Source of the DNA: Paracoccus sp041927875
GTDB taxonomy: Bacteria > Pseudomonadota > Alphaproteobacteria > Rhodobacterales > Rhodobacteraceae
Assembly (NCBI RefSeq): GCF_041927875.1
Contig: NZ_JBHFHN010000010.1
DNA length: 64,000 nt
Strand: one strand, 5' to 3'
Shown: positions 1-9,241 of the stretch, one piece after another
How positions within the stretch are numbered: the stretch's first letter is position 1
Layout of the letters: each line of letters starts with the position of its first letter
The notes under the pieces: model-generated
The model's input: the letters and a program-made list of their open reading frames with translations, nothing else
What the model was told of the DNA's origin: nothing
Databases searched by the model: none
Program-made: the position numbers and the translations under genes

Positions 1-68
1 GCTTCATGATCCACGACCGCCTGTTGCGCGCCGCGCAAGTCGGCGTGTCGTCCATGCCGCGGTCCTGA
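1..68 (+). CDS. 3' end of an unidentified gene
   Basis: An open frame enters from the left edge and stops at TGA 66-68. Only the last 21 residues are present, ending in VGVSSMPRS. The fragment is too short to assign to a family. It reads toward the convergent mutS gene and is followed by a GC-rich hairpin, which fits a real gene end. Confidence 0.45.
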   Translation, partial: FMIHDRLLRAAQVGVSSMPRS

Positions 69-70
69 TG

Positions 71-111
71 GCGGGCGCCGGGGGCGCTGCCCCCGGACCC
101 CCGGAGTATTT
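71..111. terminator. GC-rich palindrome between convergent genes
   Basis: A perfect inverted repeat, GGGGGC (80-85), loop GCT, GCCCCC (89-94), is followed by a second C/G-rich stretch and GGAGTATTT. It lies between a plus-strand gene end and the mutS stop. The same 15-base palindrome recurs at 7565-7579, also between convergent genes, so it is a repeated element that may act as a two-way terminator. Confidence 0.5.
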
Positions 112-125
112 CTAACAGGAGAAGA

Positions 126-2777
126 TCACTCGGGCAGTTGGGCGCGCAGCTCATAAAGCGCGGCGAGCGCCTGACGCGGGGTCATCTCATCCGGGTGCAG
201 GTCGCGCAGCGCCTGTTCCACACGGGACGGGCCTTTCGGCGCGGGTTTGGCGGCCATCGGCGGGGCGGCGCGGAACAGCGGCAGGTCGTCGATCACCGCC
301 TGTTTCTGCCCGCCCTCGCGTTCGCCCTTTTCCAGCGCCTCCAGCACGGTGCGGGCGCGGTCGATCACCGCCTCGGGCAGGCCGGCCAGCCGCGCGACCT
401 GCACGCCATAGGACCGGTCGGCTGCGCCGCGCTTGACCTCGTGCAGGAAGATCACCTCGCCTTCCCATTCGCGCACGGTGACGGTGGCGTTTTCCACGCC
501 GTCCAGTTTCGCGGCCAGCGCGGTCATTTCGTGGTAATGGGTGGCGAACAGGGCGCGGCAGCGGTTGGTGGCGTGCAGATGTTCCAGTACCGCCCAGGCG
601 ATCGACAGCCCGTCATAGGTCGCCGTGCCGCGGCCGATCTCGTCCAGGATCACCAGCGCGCGGTCGTCAGCCTGATTCAGGATGGCGGCGGTTTCGACCA
701 TTTCCACCATGAAGGTCGACCGGCCCCGCGACAGGTCATCCGCCGCGCCGACGCGGCTGAACAATTGGCTGACCAGGCCCAGATGGGCGCTGGTCGCGGG
801 CACGAACGACCCCGCCTGCGCCAGCAGCGCGATCAGCGCGTTCTGCCGCAGGAAGGTCGATTTCCCCGCCATGTTCGGCCCGGTCAGCAGCCAGATCGCA
901 GGGGTGGTGCCGGTGGTCAGCCCGCAGTCATTGGCGACAAACGGCGCGCCTTGCCGCTTCAGCGCGCGTTCCACGACCGGGTGGCGCCCGCCGGTCACCG
1001 CAAAGGCGCGGCTGTCGTCGATCTGCGGGCGGGACCAGCCCTCGCCCTGTGCCAGATCGGCGAAGGCGGTGGTCAGGTCGATCTCGGCCAGCGCACGGGC
1101 GGCCTGCGAGACGGTCGCCGATGCCGCCATCACCGCCGCCCGCAGCCGGTCGAAGATCGCCTTTTCGATCTCAAGCGCGCGGTTGCCGGCGTTCAGGATT
1201 TTCGTTTCCAGTTCGGCCAGTTCGGTCGTGGTAAACCGGATCTGGTTCGCGGTCGTCTGGCGGTGGATAAAGCGCGCGTTCTGCGGCGGGGCCAGCATCT
1301 TCTCGGCATGGGTGGTGGTGGTTTCGATGAAATAGCCCAGCACGTTGTTATGCTTGATCTTCAGGCTTTGGACGCCGGTTTCCGCGATGTAATCGCCCTG
1401 CATCCGCCCGATCACGCCGCGCCCCTGATCACGCAGCGCGCGCGTTTCGTCCAGGTCGCCGTCATAGCCGGGCGCGACGAAACCGCCGTCGCGGGTCAGC
1501 AGCGGCGGTTCGGCCACCAGCGCGGCATCCAGAAGGGCGGTCAGGTCGTCATGGCCGGTCAGGTCGCGGGCGGCATCACGCAGCACCGCGGGCGCGTCCG
1601 CCGGGATCAGCGCGGCGATGCGGCCCGCCTGATCCAACCCCGCCCGGATCGCAGCCAGATCGCGTGGCCCGCCGCGATCCAGCGCCAGCCGCGCCAAGGC
1701 CCGGTCGATGTCGGGGGCGCGCCGCAGGTGATCGCGCAGATCCTCGGCCAGGCGGGCGTTATCGGCCAGCCGTTCCACCGCATCGTGCCGGGCGTGGATC
1801 ACCGCCAGATCGCGCGACGGCGCCGATAGCCGCCGTTCCAGCAGCCGCGCGCCGCCCGCCGTCACGGTCCGGTCGATGGCGGCCAGCAGCGAGCCTTCGC
1901 GCCCCCCCGACAGCGCCTGGGTCAGTTCCAGGTTGCGGCGCGTGGCCGCGTCGATCTGCATCGCGCCCGACAGGCTTTCACGCGCGGGCGGGCGCAGCAG
2001 CGGCAGCTTGCCCCGCTGGGTCAGCGCCAGATAGTCGGCGATCGCGCCCATGGCTGACAGTTCGGCGCGGCCAAAGCTGCCGAATGCCTCAAGCGTGGCG
2101 ACCCCGAACAGATCGCACAGCCTTTTGTCCGCCGACTGGCTGTCGAACGATCCGCGCGACAGCGGCGTCAGCGCGACCCCGGCGTCAGCGGCCAGATCGC
2201 GCAGGCCCGCTTCGGCTGCCTCGCCCACCAGCAATTCGCGCGGGGCAAGGCGGGCCAGTTCGGGGGCCAGCCGCGCGGGCGGGCAGGGCATCACGCGGAA
2301 CTCACCCGTGGAAATATCTGCCCAGGCCAGAGCACAATCCTCGCGCACCTCGGCAAAGGCAGCCAGGTAATTGGCGCGTCGCGCCTCAAGCAGGCTGTCC
2401 TCGGTCAGGGTGCCGGGCGTGACCAGCCGCACCACATCGCGCGCGACCACCGATTTCGACCCGCGCTTTTTCGCCTCGGCCGGGTCTTCCATCTGTTCGG
2501 CGATGGCGACGCGAAAGCCCTTGCGGATCAGCGCCAGAAGGTAACCCTCGGCAGCATGAACGGGCACGCCGCACATCGGGATCGGCTCACCCGCATGGGT
2601 GCCGCGCTTGGTCAGCGCAATGTCCAGCGCCGCCGCCGCCGCCACGGCGTCATCAAAGAACATTTCATAGAAATCGCCCATGCGATAGAACAGCAGCGCG
2701 CCCGGATTGGCGGCCTTGATGTCCAGATATTGCGCCATCATCGGCGTCGCGGGGCTGGTCTTGTGGTCGGTATCCAT
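126..2777 (-). CDS. mutS: DNA mismatch repair protein MutS
   Basis: MutS recognises base mismatches and small loops and, as an ATP-dependent clamp, recruits MutL. The 883 residues match the usual length. The mismatch-reading Phe-X-Glu is present as F36-Y-E38 in RMGDFYEMF. The C-terminal ATPase has Walker A GPNMAGKST at about 633-641, the Walker B stretch LVILDEIGRGT near 706-716 and the FATHYHEM switch near 742-749. The C-terminal helix-turn-helix dimer region is also there. It is transcribed alone on the minus strand, divergent from the AAA ATPase gene with a 59-base AT-rich gap. Confidence 0.97.
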   Translation of the reverse strand: MDTDHKTSPATPMMAQYLDIKAANPGALLFYRMGDFYEMFFDDAVAAAAALDIALTKRGTHAGEPIPMCGVPVHAAEGYLLALIRKGFRVAIAEQMEDPAEAKKRGSKSVVARDVVRLVTPGTLTEDSLLEARRANYLAAFAEVREDCALAWADISTGEFRVMPCPPARLAPELARLAPRELLVGEAAEAGLRDLAADAGVALTPLSRGSFDSQSADKRLCDLFGVATLEAFGSFGRAELSAMGAIADYLALTQRGKLPLLRPPARESLSGAMQIDAATRRNLELTQALSGGREGSLLAAIDRTVTAGGARLLERRLSAPSRDLAVIHARHDAVERLADNARLAEDLRDHLRRAPDIDRALARLALDRGGPRDLAAIRAGLDQAGRIAALIPADAPAVLRDAARDLTGHDDLTALLDAALVAEPPLLTRDGGFVAPGYDGDLDETRALRDQGRGVIGRMQGDYIAETGVQSLKIKHNNVLGYFIETTTTHAEKMLAPPQNARFIHRQTTANQIRFTTTELAELETKILNAGNRALEIEKAIFDRLRAAVMAASATVSQAARALAEIDLTTAFADLAQGEGWSRPQIDDSRAFAVTGGRHPVVERALKRQGAPFVANDCGLTTGTTPAIWLLTGPNMAGKSTFLRQNALIALLAQAGSFVPATSAHLGLVSQLFSRVGAADDLSRGRSTFMVEMVETAAILNQADDRALVILDEIGRGTATYDGLSIAWAVLEHLHATNRCRALFATHYHEMTALAAKLDGVENATVTVREWEGEVIFLHEVKRGAADRSYGVQVARLAGLPEAVIDRARTVLEALEKGEREGGQKQAVIDDLPLFRAAPPMAAKPAPKGPSRVEQALRDLHPDEMTPRQALAALYELRAQLPE

Positions 2778-2798
2778 GCGCGGACTATATTAGAGAAA

Positions 2799-2827
2799 TT
2801 AGTTGACCTGCCACTAAATATTATAAA
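2799..2827 (+). promoter_or_regulatory. AT-rich promoter region between mutS and the ATPase gene
   Basis: The gap holds TTGACC (2803-2808) and TATAAA (2822-2827) with only 13 bases between them, and an imperfect dyad TTAGT-N9-ACTAA (2799-2817). The TATAAA box lies about 10 bases before the ATG at 2837, so the downstream mRNA may have a very short leader or none. No clear ribosome binding site is visible before that ATG. Confidence 0.35.
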
Positions 2828-2836
2828 CCTGTGGGC

Positions 2837-4036
2837 ATGGACCCGCGCAAGAACCCCTATACCCCCGGTGCCGGCACGCCGCCGCTTGAGCTGGCGGGGC
2901 GCGAACGGATCATCGAGGATGCCGACATCGCGCTGGATCGCATTGCGGCGGGGCGGCCGGGTCGGCCCATGATCCTGCTGGGCCTGCGCGGCGTCGGCAA
3001 GACGGTGTTGCTGAACAAGATCTACACCCTGGCCGAGGACAAGGGCTTTCTGACCGTCAAGATCGAGGCCCCCGAGGGTGGCGAGCTGGCGCAGCGCGCC
3101 TTTCCCGACCTCAAGCGTATCTTGATCCGGCTCAGCTCAACCGAGAATATCCGCGACAAGCTGCGCATCGCCGGGGCCGCGATGCGCAACTTTGCCGCGA
3201 TGTTCAAGGTCAGCTATGAGGGGATCGACTTCGGCGCCTCGCCCGCCGACAGCGTGGCCGATTCCGGCGTGCTTGAGCGTGACTTTTCCGAACTGATGCG
3301 CGCCATCACCGAGGCCGCCGGTCAGGCCGGGCGTCCGATCGCGTTTTTCGTCGATGAGATCCAGTATCTGTCCGCGCAGGAACTGGGCGCGCTGGCCGTC
3401 ACCTGCCATGAGGTCGCGCAGCGGCAACTGCCTTTCATCCTGTTCGGTGCGGGCCTGCCGCAGATCGCAGCGCTGGCGGGGGACGCCAAATCCTATGCCG
3501 AGCGGCTGTTTCACTTTCCGCAGGTCGGGCCGCTGCCCGAAGACGCCGCCCGCCGCGCGATCAGCGCCCCGGCCCAGGCCGCAGGGGTCGAGGTGACGGC
3601 GGATGCGCAGGCCCAGATCATGACCCGCACCCAGAATTACCCCTATTTCATTCAGGAATGGGGGTCGTTCCTGTGGAACCACGCCACCGCCAGCCCGATC
3701 ACCCGCGACGATGTGGTGGGTGCCGAAGATGCCGTGATCGCCCATCTGGACGCCAATTTCTTTCGCGTCCGCTTTGATCGCTGCAAGCCGGTGCAGCAGA
3801 AATACCTGCGCGCGATGGCCGAACTTGGCCCCGGATCGCACAAGACCGGTGAAATCGCCGCCGCCCTGGGCTGCGAACCCAGCCAGCTTGCCGCCACCCG
3901 CGCCCAGCTGATTTCCATCGGCATGATCTGGTCGCAACGCCACGGCGAAACCGCCTTTACCGTTCCACTATTTGACGAGTTCATGAAACGTCAGATACCT
4001 GTGCTGGAACCGCATATCCCCAAACGCAAGGTCTGA
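2837..4036 (+). CDS. AAA/STAND-type ATP-binding protein
   Basis: A 399-residue ATPase. The N-terminus (NPYTPGAGTPPLELAGRE) is typical of a bacterial family of Orc/Cdc6-like P-loop ATPases. Walker A is GLRGVGKT at 49-56 and Walker B is AFFVDEIQYL near 170-180. The last 90 residues look like a winged helix (GEIAAALGCEPSQLAATRAQL), suggesting DNA binding. An in-frame GTG at 2831 is an alternative start. The stop is one base before maeB, so the two are probably co-transcribed. The cellular role of this family is unknown to me; a link to malate metabolism is not implied by the sequence. Confidence 0.8.
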   Translation: MDPRKNPYTPGAGTPPLELAGRERIIEDADIALDRIAAGRPGRPMILLGLRGVGKTVLLNKIYTLAEDKGFLTVKIEAPEGGELAQRAFPDLKRILIRLSSTENIRDKLRIAGAAMRNFAAMFKVSYEGIDFGASPADSVADSGVLERDFSELMRAITEAAGQAGRPIAFFVDEIQYLSAQELGALAVTCHEVAQRQLPFILFGAGLPQIAALAGDAKSYAERLFHFPQVGPLPEDAARRAISAPAQAAGVEVTADAQAQIMTRTQNYPYFIQEWGSFLWNHATASPITRDDVVGAEDAVIAHLDANFFRVRFDRCKPVQQKYLRAMAELGPGSHKTGEIAAALGCEPSQLAATRAQLISIGMIWSQRHGETAFTVPLFDEFMKRQIPVLEPHIPKRKV

Positions 4037-4037
4037 C

Positions 4038-6317
4038 ATGTCCACTCGCAACCGCATCACCGACGAAGAAGCCCTTGCCTACCACCTTGAGCCGCGGCCG
4101 GGTAAGTTCGACGTCACGCCCTCGACCCCGATGGTCACGCAGCGCGACCTGTCGCTGGCCTACAGCCCCGGCGTGGCGGTGCCGGTCAATGCCATCGCGG
4201 CGAACCCCGAAACTGCCTATGACTATACCGTCAAGGGCAACATGGTCGCCGTCATCTCGAACGGTACGGCGATCCTGGGGCTGGGCAATCTGGGGGCCTT
4301 GGCCTCCAAGCCGGTGATGGAGGGCAAGGCGGTGCTGTTCAAGCGCTTTGCCGACGTGAACGCCATCGACATCGAACTGGACACCGAAGACCCGGATGAG
4401 ATCATCAACGCGGTCAAGCTGATGGGGCCGACCTTTGGCGGCATCAACCTTGAGGATATCAAGGCGCCCGAATGCTTCATCATCGAAAGTCGCCTGAAGG
4501 AACTGATGGACATTCCGGTGTTTCACGACGATCAGCACGGCACCGCGGTGATCTGCGCCGCCGGTCTGATGAACGCGCTGGAGCTGTCGGGCAAGAAGAT
4601 CGAGGATTGCCGCATCGTGCTGAACGGTGCCGGTGCCGCCGGGATCGCCTGCCTTGAGTTGATCAAGGCGATGGGCGCGCGGTCGGAAAACTGCATCATG
4701 TGCGACACCAAGGGCGTGGTCTGGCAGGGCCGCACCGAGGGCATGAACCAGTGGAAATCCGCCCATGCCGCCGACACTCCGCTGCGCACCCTGGAGGAGG
4801 CGATGGTGGGCGCCGACGTGTTCCTGGGCGTTTCCGCCAAGGGTGCCGTGACGCCCGAGATGGTGGCCAGCATGGCCGATAACCCGGTCATCTTCGCCAT
4901 GGCCAACCCCGACCCCGAAATCACCCCCGAGGAAGCCCACGCCGTCCGCCAGGACGCCATCATCGCCACCGGCCGCAGCGATTATCCCAATCAGGTCAAC
5001 AACGTCCTGGGCTTCCCCTATCTGTTCCGCGGCGCGCTGGACATCCACGCCCGCGCCATCAACGACGAGATGAAGATCGCCTGCGCCCGCGCCCTGGCCG
5101 AACTGGCGCGCGAGGATGTGCCCGATGAGGTGGCGATGGCTTACGGCCGCAAGCTGACCTTCGGGCGCGACTACATCATCCCCACGCCGTTCGATCCGCG
5201 CCTGATCCACGTCATCCCGCCCGCCGTCGCGCAGGCCGGGATGGATACCGGCGTGGCCCGCCGCCCGATCATCGACATGGAGGGTTACGCCCAGTCGCTG
5301 AAGGCCCGGATGGACCCGACCGCCAGCATCCTTCAGGGGCTTTATGCCCGCGCCAAGGCCGCCCATGCCCGCATGATCTTTGCCGAGGGCGACGACCTGC
5401 GCGTCCTGCGCGCCGCCGTCGCCTATCAGCGCAACGGCCTGGGTCAGTCGCTGGTCGTCGGCCGCGAGGAAGACGTGCGCGCCAAGCTGGAAGGCGCCGG
5501 TCTGGGCGATGCCTACCGTGAGATCAAGGTGGTCAACGCCGGCAATTCCAAGCATGTCGAGACTTACCGCGACTTCCTCTATGGCCGCTTGCAGCGCAAG
5601 GGTTACGACGTCGAGGACGCCCACAAGATGACGACCCGCGATCGCCACATCTTTGCGGCGCTGATGCTGGCCCACGGCCATGGCGACGGTCTGGTGACGG
5701 GCGCCACGCGCAAGGCCGCGCATGTGCTGCGCATGGTCGGCCATGTGTTCGACGTGACCGCCGCCGATGGCGCGGTCGGCATCACCGCCGTGCTGCACAA
5801 GGGCCGGATCGTGCTGATGGGCGACACGCTGGTGCATGAATGGCCCGAGGCGACCGACCTGGCCGACATCGCCGAACGCGGCGCGCTGGTGGCGCGCGGC
5901 TTTGGCCTTGAGCCGCGCGTGGCTTTCCTGTCGTTCTCGACCTTCGGCTATCCGGTCAGCGAACGCGCCACCAAGATGGCCGAGGCCAGCAAGGTGCTGG
6001 ACGCCCGCGGCGTCGATTTTGAATATGATGGCGAAATGACGGTGGATGTCGCGCTGAACCGCGAGCAGATGAAAGCCTATCCGTTCTGCCGCCTGACCGG
6101 CCCGGCGAACGTGCTGGTCGTGCCCGCGCGGCATTCGGCCAGCATCTCGGTCAAGCTGATGCAGGAAATGGCCGGGGCCACGGTGATCGGCCCGGTGCTG
6201 ACCGGCGCGCCCATGCCGATCCAGATCTGTTCGACCGGATCAACGGTCAACGACATCCTGAACATGGCGGCAATCACGGCGGCCAAGCTGGGGCAGGTCA
6301 AGCCTGCGCGCCGCTGA
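4038..6317 (+). CDS. maeB: NADP-dependent malic enzyme with phosphotransacetylase-like domain
   Basis: Oxidatively decarboxylates malate to pyruvate, making NADPH. The 759 residues show the large two-part form: N-terminal malic enzyme domain to about residue 420 (YSPGVAVPV, DDQHGTA, the NAD(P) Rossmann stretch VLNGAGAAGIACLEL, and NPDPEI), then a C-terminal phosphate acetyl/butyryl-transferase-like domain (LVTGATRKAAH, PVSERATKMAEA) that in this family is mostly regulatory. The ATG starts one base after the ATPase stop, and its TGA overlaps the ATG of the MFS gene by one base, so the three form a tight run. Confidence 0.96.
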   Translation: MSTRNRITDEEALAYHLEPRPGKFDVTPSTPMVTQRDLSLAYSPGVAVPVNAIAANPETAYDYTVKGNMVAVISNGTAILGLGNLGALASKPVMEGKAVLFKRFADVNAIDIELDTEDPDEIINAVKLMGPTFGGINLEDIKAPECFIIESRLKELMDIPVFHDDQHGTAVICAAGLMNALELSGKKIEDCRIVLNGAGAAGIACLELIKAMGARSENCIMCDTKGVVWQGRTEGMNQWKSAHAADTPLRTLEEAMVGADVFLGVSAKGAVTPEMVASMADNPVIFAMANPDPEITPEEAHAVRQDAIIATGRSDYPNQVNNVLGFPYLFRGALDIHARAINDEMKIACARALAELAREDVPDEVAMAYGRKLTFGRDYIIPTPFDPRLIHVIPPAVAQAGMDTGVARRPIIDMEGYAQSLKARMDPTASILQGLYARAKAAHARMIFAEGDDLRVLRAAVAYQRNGLGQSLVVGREEDVRAKLEGAGLGDAYREIKVVNAGNSKHVETYRDFLYGRLQRKGYDVEDAHKMTTRDRHIFAALMLAHGHGDGLVTGATRKAAHVLRMVGHVFDVTAADGAVGITAVLHKGRIVLMGDTLVHEWPEATDLADIAERGALVARGFGLEPRVAFLSFSTFGYPVSERATKMAEASKVLDARGVDFEYDGEMTVDVALNREQMKAYPFCRLTGPANVLVVPARHSASISVKLMQEMAGATVIGPVLTGAPMPIQICSTGSTVNDILNMAAITAAKLGQVKPARR

Positions 6318-7558
6318 TGGGGGTGCTGGGCCGGTTCATTCTGGCCACCAGCCTGACCAATCTGGCCGATGGCATCGCGCTGATCGCCTGGGCCTGGATC
6401 GCCTCGCTTCTGACGCGCGATCCGGTGCTGATCGCACTGGTGCCGGTCGCGCTGAAGGCTCCGTGGTTCCTGTTCTCTGTGCCTGCCGGGCTGATCGTTG
6501 ACCGGCTTGACCGACAGCGGCTGATCCTGCTGGCCGATCTGCTGCGTACGGCGGCCTATGCGGGGGCGGCGCTGGCGATCTGGCTGGCGCTGCCCTTTGC
6601 CGATCCGCCGTTGCGCGGCGTGGATCGGCCCGGCCTGTTCGCGCTGATCGGCCTGTTCGCGCTTCTGGTCGGCGCAGCCGAGGTGCTGCGCGACAATGCC
6701 GCCCAGACCATCCTGCCCGCGCTGGTGCCGCCCGCCGCGCTGGAACGCGCCAATGGCCGCCTGTGGTCGGCCGAGATGATCGCCAACCAGTTCGCCGGTC
6801 CCGCCCTCGCCGGTGTGCTGCTGGCCGCCAGCCCCGCCGCGCCGTTGGCGGTGAACGCGCTGGCGCTGGCCTTGGCGGCGGGCATCATCGCCCGGCTGCG
6901 CGGTGATTTCGCGCCGGGCCGCACCGACCCCCGCCCCTGGCGCGTCGAACTGGCCGAGGGTTGGCGGTTCCTGATCGCCTCACCCTTGTTGCGCGGGCTG
7001 GCGCTGCTGACCGGCTTCACCAATTTCGCGTTCGAGATGGTGATGATCGCGCTGATCCTGCTGGTGCAGGAGCGGCTTGGCCTGGGCGCGCCCGCGCTGG
7101 CCGCGATCTATGCCAGCGGCGCGGCGGGCGGGGTGCTGGCGGGGCTTCTGTCAGACCGGATCGCGGCACGGCTGGGCGGGGTCTGGTCGCTGCGCTGGGG
7201 GCTGCTGTCGATGCCGGTTTTTCCGCTGCTTGTCCTGACCGCCGACAGCCTGTGGCTTTTGTGCCTGGGCTTTTTCGTCAGCGAGTTCTTCGGCATCGTC
7301 TGGAATACCGTTTCGGTCAGCACCCGCCAACGCGCCGTCCCGCGCGCGCTGCTGGGGCGCGTGAACGCGCTGTATCGGCTGTTCGCCCTAGGGATGGTCC
7401 CGTTCGGCATGGTGTTGTCGGGGGTCGCGGTTCGACTGGCCGAACCTGTCTGGGGGCGCAGCGACGCACTGCTGGCGCCGTTCGCCATCGCCGCAGCGGT
7501 GTTTGTGGTGATGATCCTTGCGGGATGGCGGTTCGTGGCGCGGCATTTGCCGCGTTAA
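6317..7558 (+). CDS. MFS-type membrane transporter
   Basis: A 413-residue hydrophobic protein with about 12 predicted membrane segments. It resembles the MFS_3/enterobactin-exporter-like group (N-terminal ATSLTNLADGIALIAWAW, loop PAGLIVDRLDRQRL with the conserved D-R pattern after helix 2, and NTVSVSTRQRAVPRALLGRVN). It is probably an efflux carrier, but the substrate cannot be read from sequence. The ATG overlaps the maeB stop by one base, indicating translational coupling. It ends just before a strong hairpin and is convergent with the Lrp gene. Confidence 0.88.
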   Translation: MGVLGRFILATSLTNLADGIALIAWAWIASLLTRDPVLIALVPVALKAPWFLFSVPAGLIVDRLDRQRLILLADLLRTAAYAGAALAIWLALPFADPPLRGVDRPGLFALIGLFALLVGAAEVLRDNAAQTILPALVPPAALERANGRLWSAEMIANQFAGPALAGVLLAASPAAPLAVNALALALAAGIIARLRGDFAPGRTDPRPWRVELAEGWRFLIASPLLRGLALLTGFTNFAFEMVMIALILLVQERLGLGAPALAAIYASGAAGGVLAGLLSDRIAARLGGVWSLRWGLLSMPVFPLLVLTADSLWLLCLGFFVSEFFGIVWNTVSVSTRQRAVPRALLGRVNALYRLFALGMVPFGMVLSGVAVRLAEPVWGRSDALLAPFAIAAAVFVVMILAGWRFVARHLPR

Positions 7559-7580
7559 GGGGCAGGGGGCGCTGCCCCCC
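7559..7580. terminator. Hairpin between MFS and Lrp genes
   Basis: GGGGCAG (7559-7565) pairs with CTGCCCC (7572-7578). Inside it lies the second copy of the palindrome GGGGGCGCTGCCCCC (7565-7579). It fills the 31-base gap between two convergent stops and likely serves both directions. Confidence 0.6.
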
Positions 7581-7589
7581 ATCACGCCC

Positions 7590-8051
7590 CTAAAACGCCA
7601 ACGGCGCGTTTTCCTTGACCTCTTTCATCACGAAAAACGTGCGGATCTGGCGCACGCCGGGCAATGAGATCAGCATCTTGCCGTGTAGCCGGTTGAAATC
7701 CGTCATGTCGCGGACGCGGATTTTCAGCAGGTAATCGAAATCGCCCGCGACCAGATGGCAGTCCAGCACCTCTTTCATGCCACTCACCGCACCCTCGAAG
7801 GCGGCAAAGCTGTCGGGGGTGGATCGGTCCAGCACGACGCCGACCAGCACCAGCGCGCCCAGACCCACGGATTGCGGGTTCACCTGACCGCGCACCGCGC
7901 CCAGATGGCCGTCATCGAACAGCCGCTGCGTGCGCCGGTGACAGGTCGCGGCGCTGACATTCACCGCCTTGGCCAAGTCGGCATTGCTAAGTCGGCCATC
8001 GCGTTGCAGATGCCGCAGCATGTTGCGGTCGATTCGGTCCAGATCGGCCAT
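7590..8051 (-). CDS. Lrp/AsnC-family regulator, probably AcdR for acdS
   Basis: A 153-residue feast/famine regulator: N-terminal helix-turn-helix (LDRIDRNMLRHLQRDGRLSNADLAKAVNVS) and a C-terminal RAM/AsnC ligand domain (GDFDYLLKIRVRDM, LPGVRQIRTFFVMKEV). I chose the ATG at 8051 because homologous proteins begin at MADLDRID; an ATG six codons upstream is possible. It is divergent from acdS. In other proteobacteria an Lrp-type protein, AcdR, controls the adjacent acdS, so the same role is inferred. Two direct repeats in the shared gap are candidate binding sites. Confidence 0.88.
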   Translation of the reverse strand: MADLDRIDRNMLRHLQRDGRLSNADLAKAVNVSAATCHRRTQRLFDDGHLGAVRGQVNPQSVGLGALVLVGVVLDRSTPDSFAAFEGAVSGMKEVLDCHLVAGDFDYLLKIRVRDMTDFNRLHGKMLISLPGVRQIRTFFVMKEVKENAPLAF

Positions 8052-8107
8052 GGAAGAACCTTTCATCAAAGTGCCTTCAAACGGATAATGCAGGGAAGTA
8101 ATGGCAA

Positions 8108-8152
8108 ATTGAAAGCATAATTAGCCAATTTCTGCCCCACAGATTGAAAGCA
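8108..8152. promoter_or_regulatory. Direct repeat ATTGAAAGCA, candidate Lrp/AcdR sites
   Basis: The 10-mer ATTGAAAGCA occurs at 8108-8117 and again at 8143-8152, 35 bases apart (about three helical turns), in the AT-rich gap between the Lrp gene and acdS. The first copy is followed by the AT-rich TAATTAGC. Spaced same-face repeats fit cooperative binding of Lrp-type octamers. Confidence 0.4.
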
Positions 8153-8205
8153 CATTCAGCCCCGAACCGCCTAGGCTTCATCCCAACGCCAACAGGGAGA
8201 CATCG

Positions 8206-9225
8206 ATGTCGCTTCTTCAAAAGTTTGAACGCTATCCGCTGACCTTCGGCCCGACGCCGATCGAACATCTGCCCCGCCTGACCGAGGCTTTGGGCGGCAA
8301 GGTGCAGATCTATGCCAAGCGCGACGATTGCAATTCCGGGCTGGCGATGGGCGGCAACAAGCTGCGAAAGCTGGAATATATCGTGCCGGACGCCATCGCC
8401 TCGGGCGCGGATACGCTGGTGTCGATTGGCGGCGTGCAGTCCAACCACACCCGGATGGTGGCGGCGACGGCGGCCAAGATCGGCATGAAATGCGTGGTCA
8501 TCCAGGAAAAATGGGTGCCGCATTACGATGCCGTCTATGACCGCGTGGGCAACATCCTGATGACCCGGCTGATGGGCGCGGATTCGCGGCTGGTCGATGA
8601 TGGCTTCGACATCGGCATCCGCAAAAGCTGGGAAGATGCGATCCAGTCGGTCAAGGATGCGGGCGGCAAGCCCTATGCCATTCCGGCGGGGGCATCTGTC
8701 CACAAATACGGCGCGCTTGGCTATGTCGGCTTCGCCGAGGAGGTCGCCCAGCAAGAGGCCGAACTGGGCTTCAAGTTCGATTACATCGTGGTCTGCGTGG
8801 TCACCGGTTCGACCCAAGGCGGCATGATCGTGGGCTTTGCCGCGCAGGATCGTGCCGACCGGGTGATCGGCATCGACGCTTCGGGGACGCCGGAGCAGAC
8901 CCGCGCGCAGGTGCGCCAGATCGTCGACAACACCGCCGAACTGGTCGGCCTTGGCCGCCCCGTGCGCGAGGATGAGATCGTCATCAACAACGACTACGCC
9001 TATCCCGCCTATGGCGTGCCCTCCGAGGAAACGAACGAGGCGATCCGTCTGGCAGCCCGGACCGAGGCGATGATGACCGACCCGGTGTATGAAGGGAAGT
9101 CGATGCAAGGCATGATCGACCTGACGAAAAAGGGCTTTTTCCCCGAAGGCTCGCGCGTTCTTTACGCCCATCTGGGCGGCGCACCGGCGCTGAACGGCTA
9201 CAGTTATTTCTATAAGGACGGCTAA
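8206..9225 (+). CDS. acdS: 1-aminocyclopropane-1-carboxylate deaminase
   Basis: PLP enzyme that splits ACC, the plant ethylene precursor, into 2-oxobutyrate and ammonia. The 339 residues align end to end with known AcdS proteins. The PLP lysine is K52 in GGNKLRK, the substrate serine S79 is in VQSNHTR, and the residues that separate true ACC deaminases from D-cysteine desulfhydrases, Y295-E296 and L323, are all present (one residue later than in Pseudomonas AcdS). A GGGAGA ribosome site precedes the ATG. The presence of acdS suggests life with plants or use of ACC as nitrogen source. Confidence 0.95.
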   Translation: MSLLQKFERYPLTFGPTPIEHLPRLTEALGGKVQIYAKRDDCNSGLAMGGNKLRKLEYIVPDAIASGADTLVSIGGVQSNHTRMVAATAAKIGMKCVVIQEKWVPHYDAVYDRVGNILMTRLMGADSRLVDDGFDIGIRKSWEDAIQSVKDAGGKPYAIPAGASVHKYGALGYVGFAEEVAQQEAELGFKFDYIVVCVVTGSTQGGMIVGFAAQDRADRVIGIDASGTPEQTRAQVRQIVDNTAELVGLGRPVREDEIVINNDYAYPAYGVPSEETNEAIRLAARTEAMMTDPVYEGKSMQGMIDLTKKGFFPEGSRVLYAHLGGAPALNGYSYFYKDG

Positions 9226-9241
9226 GCCGCGCGCTTGAACC

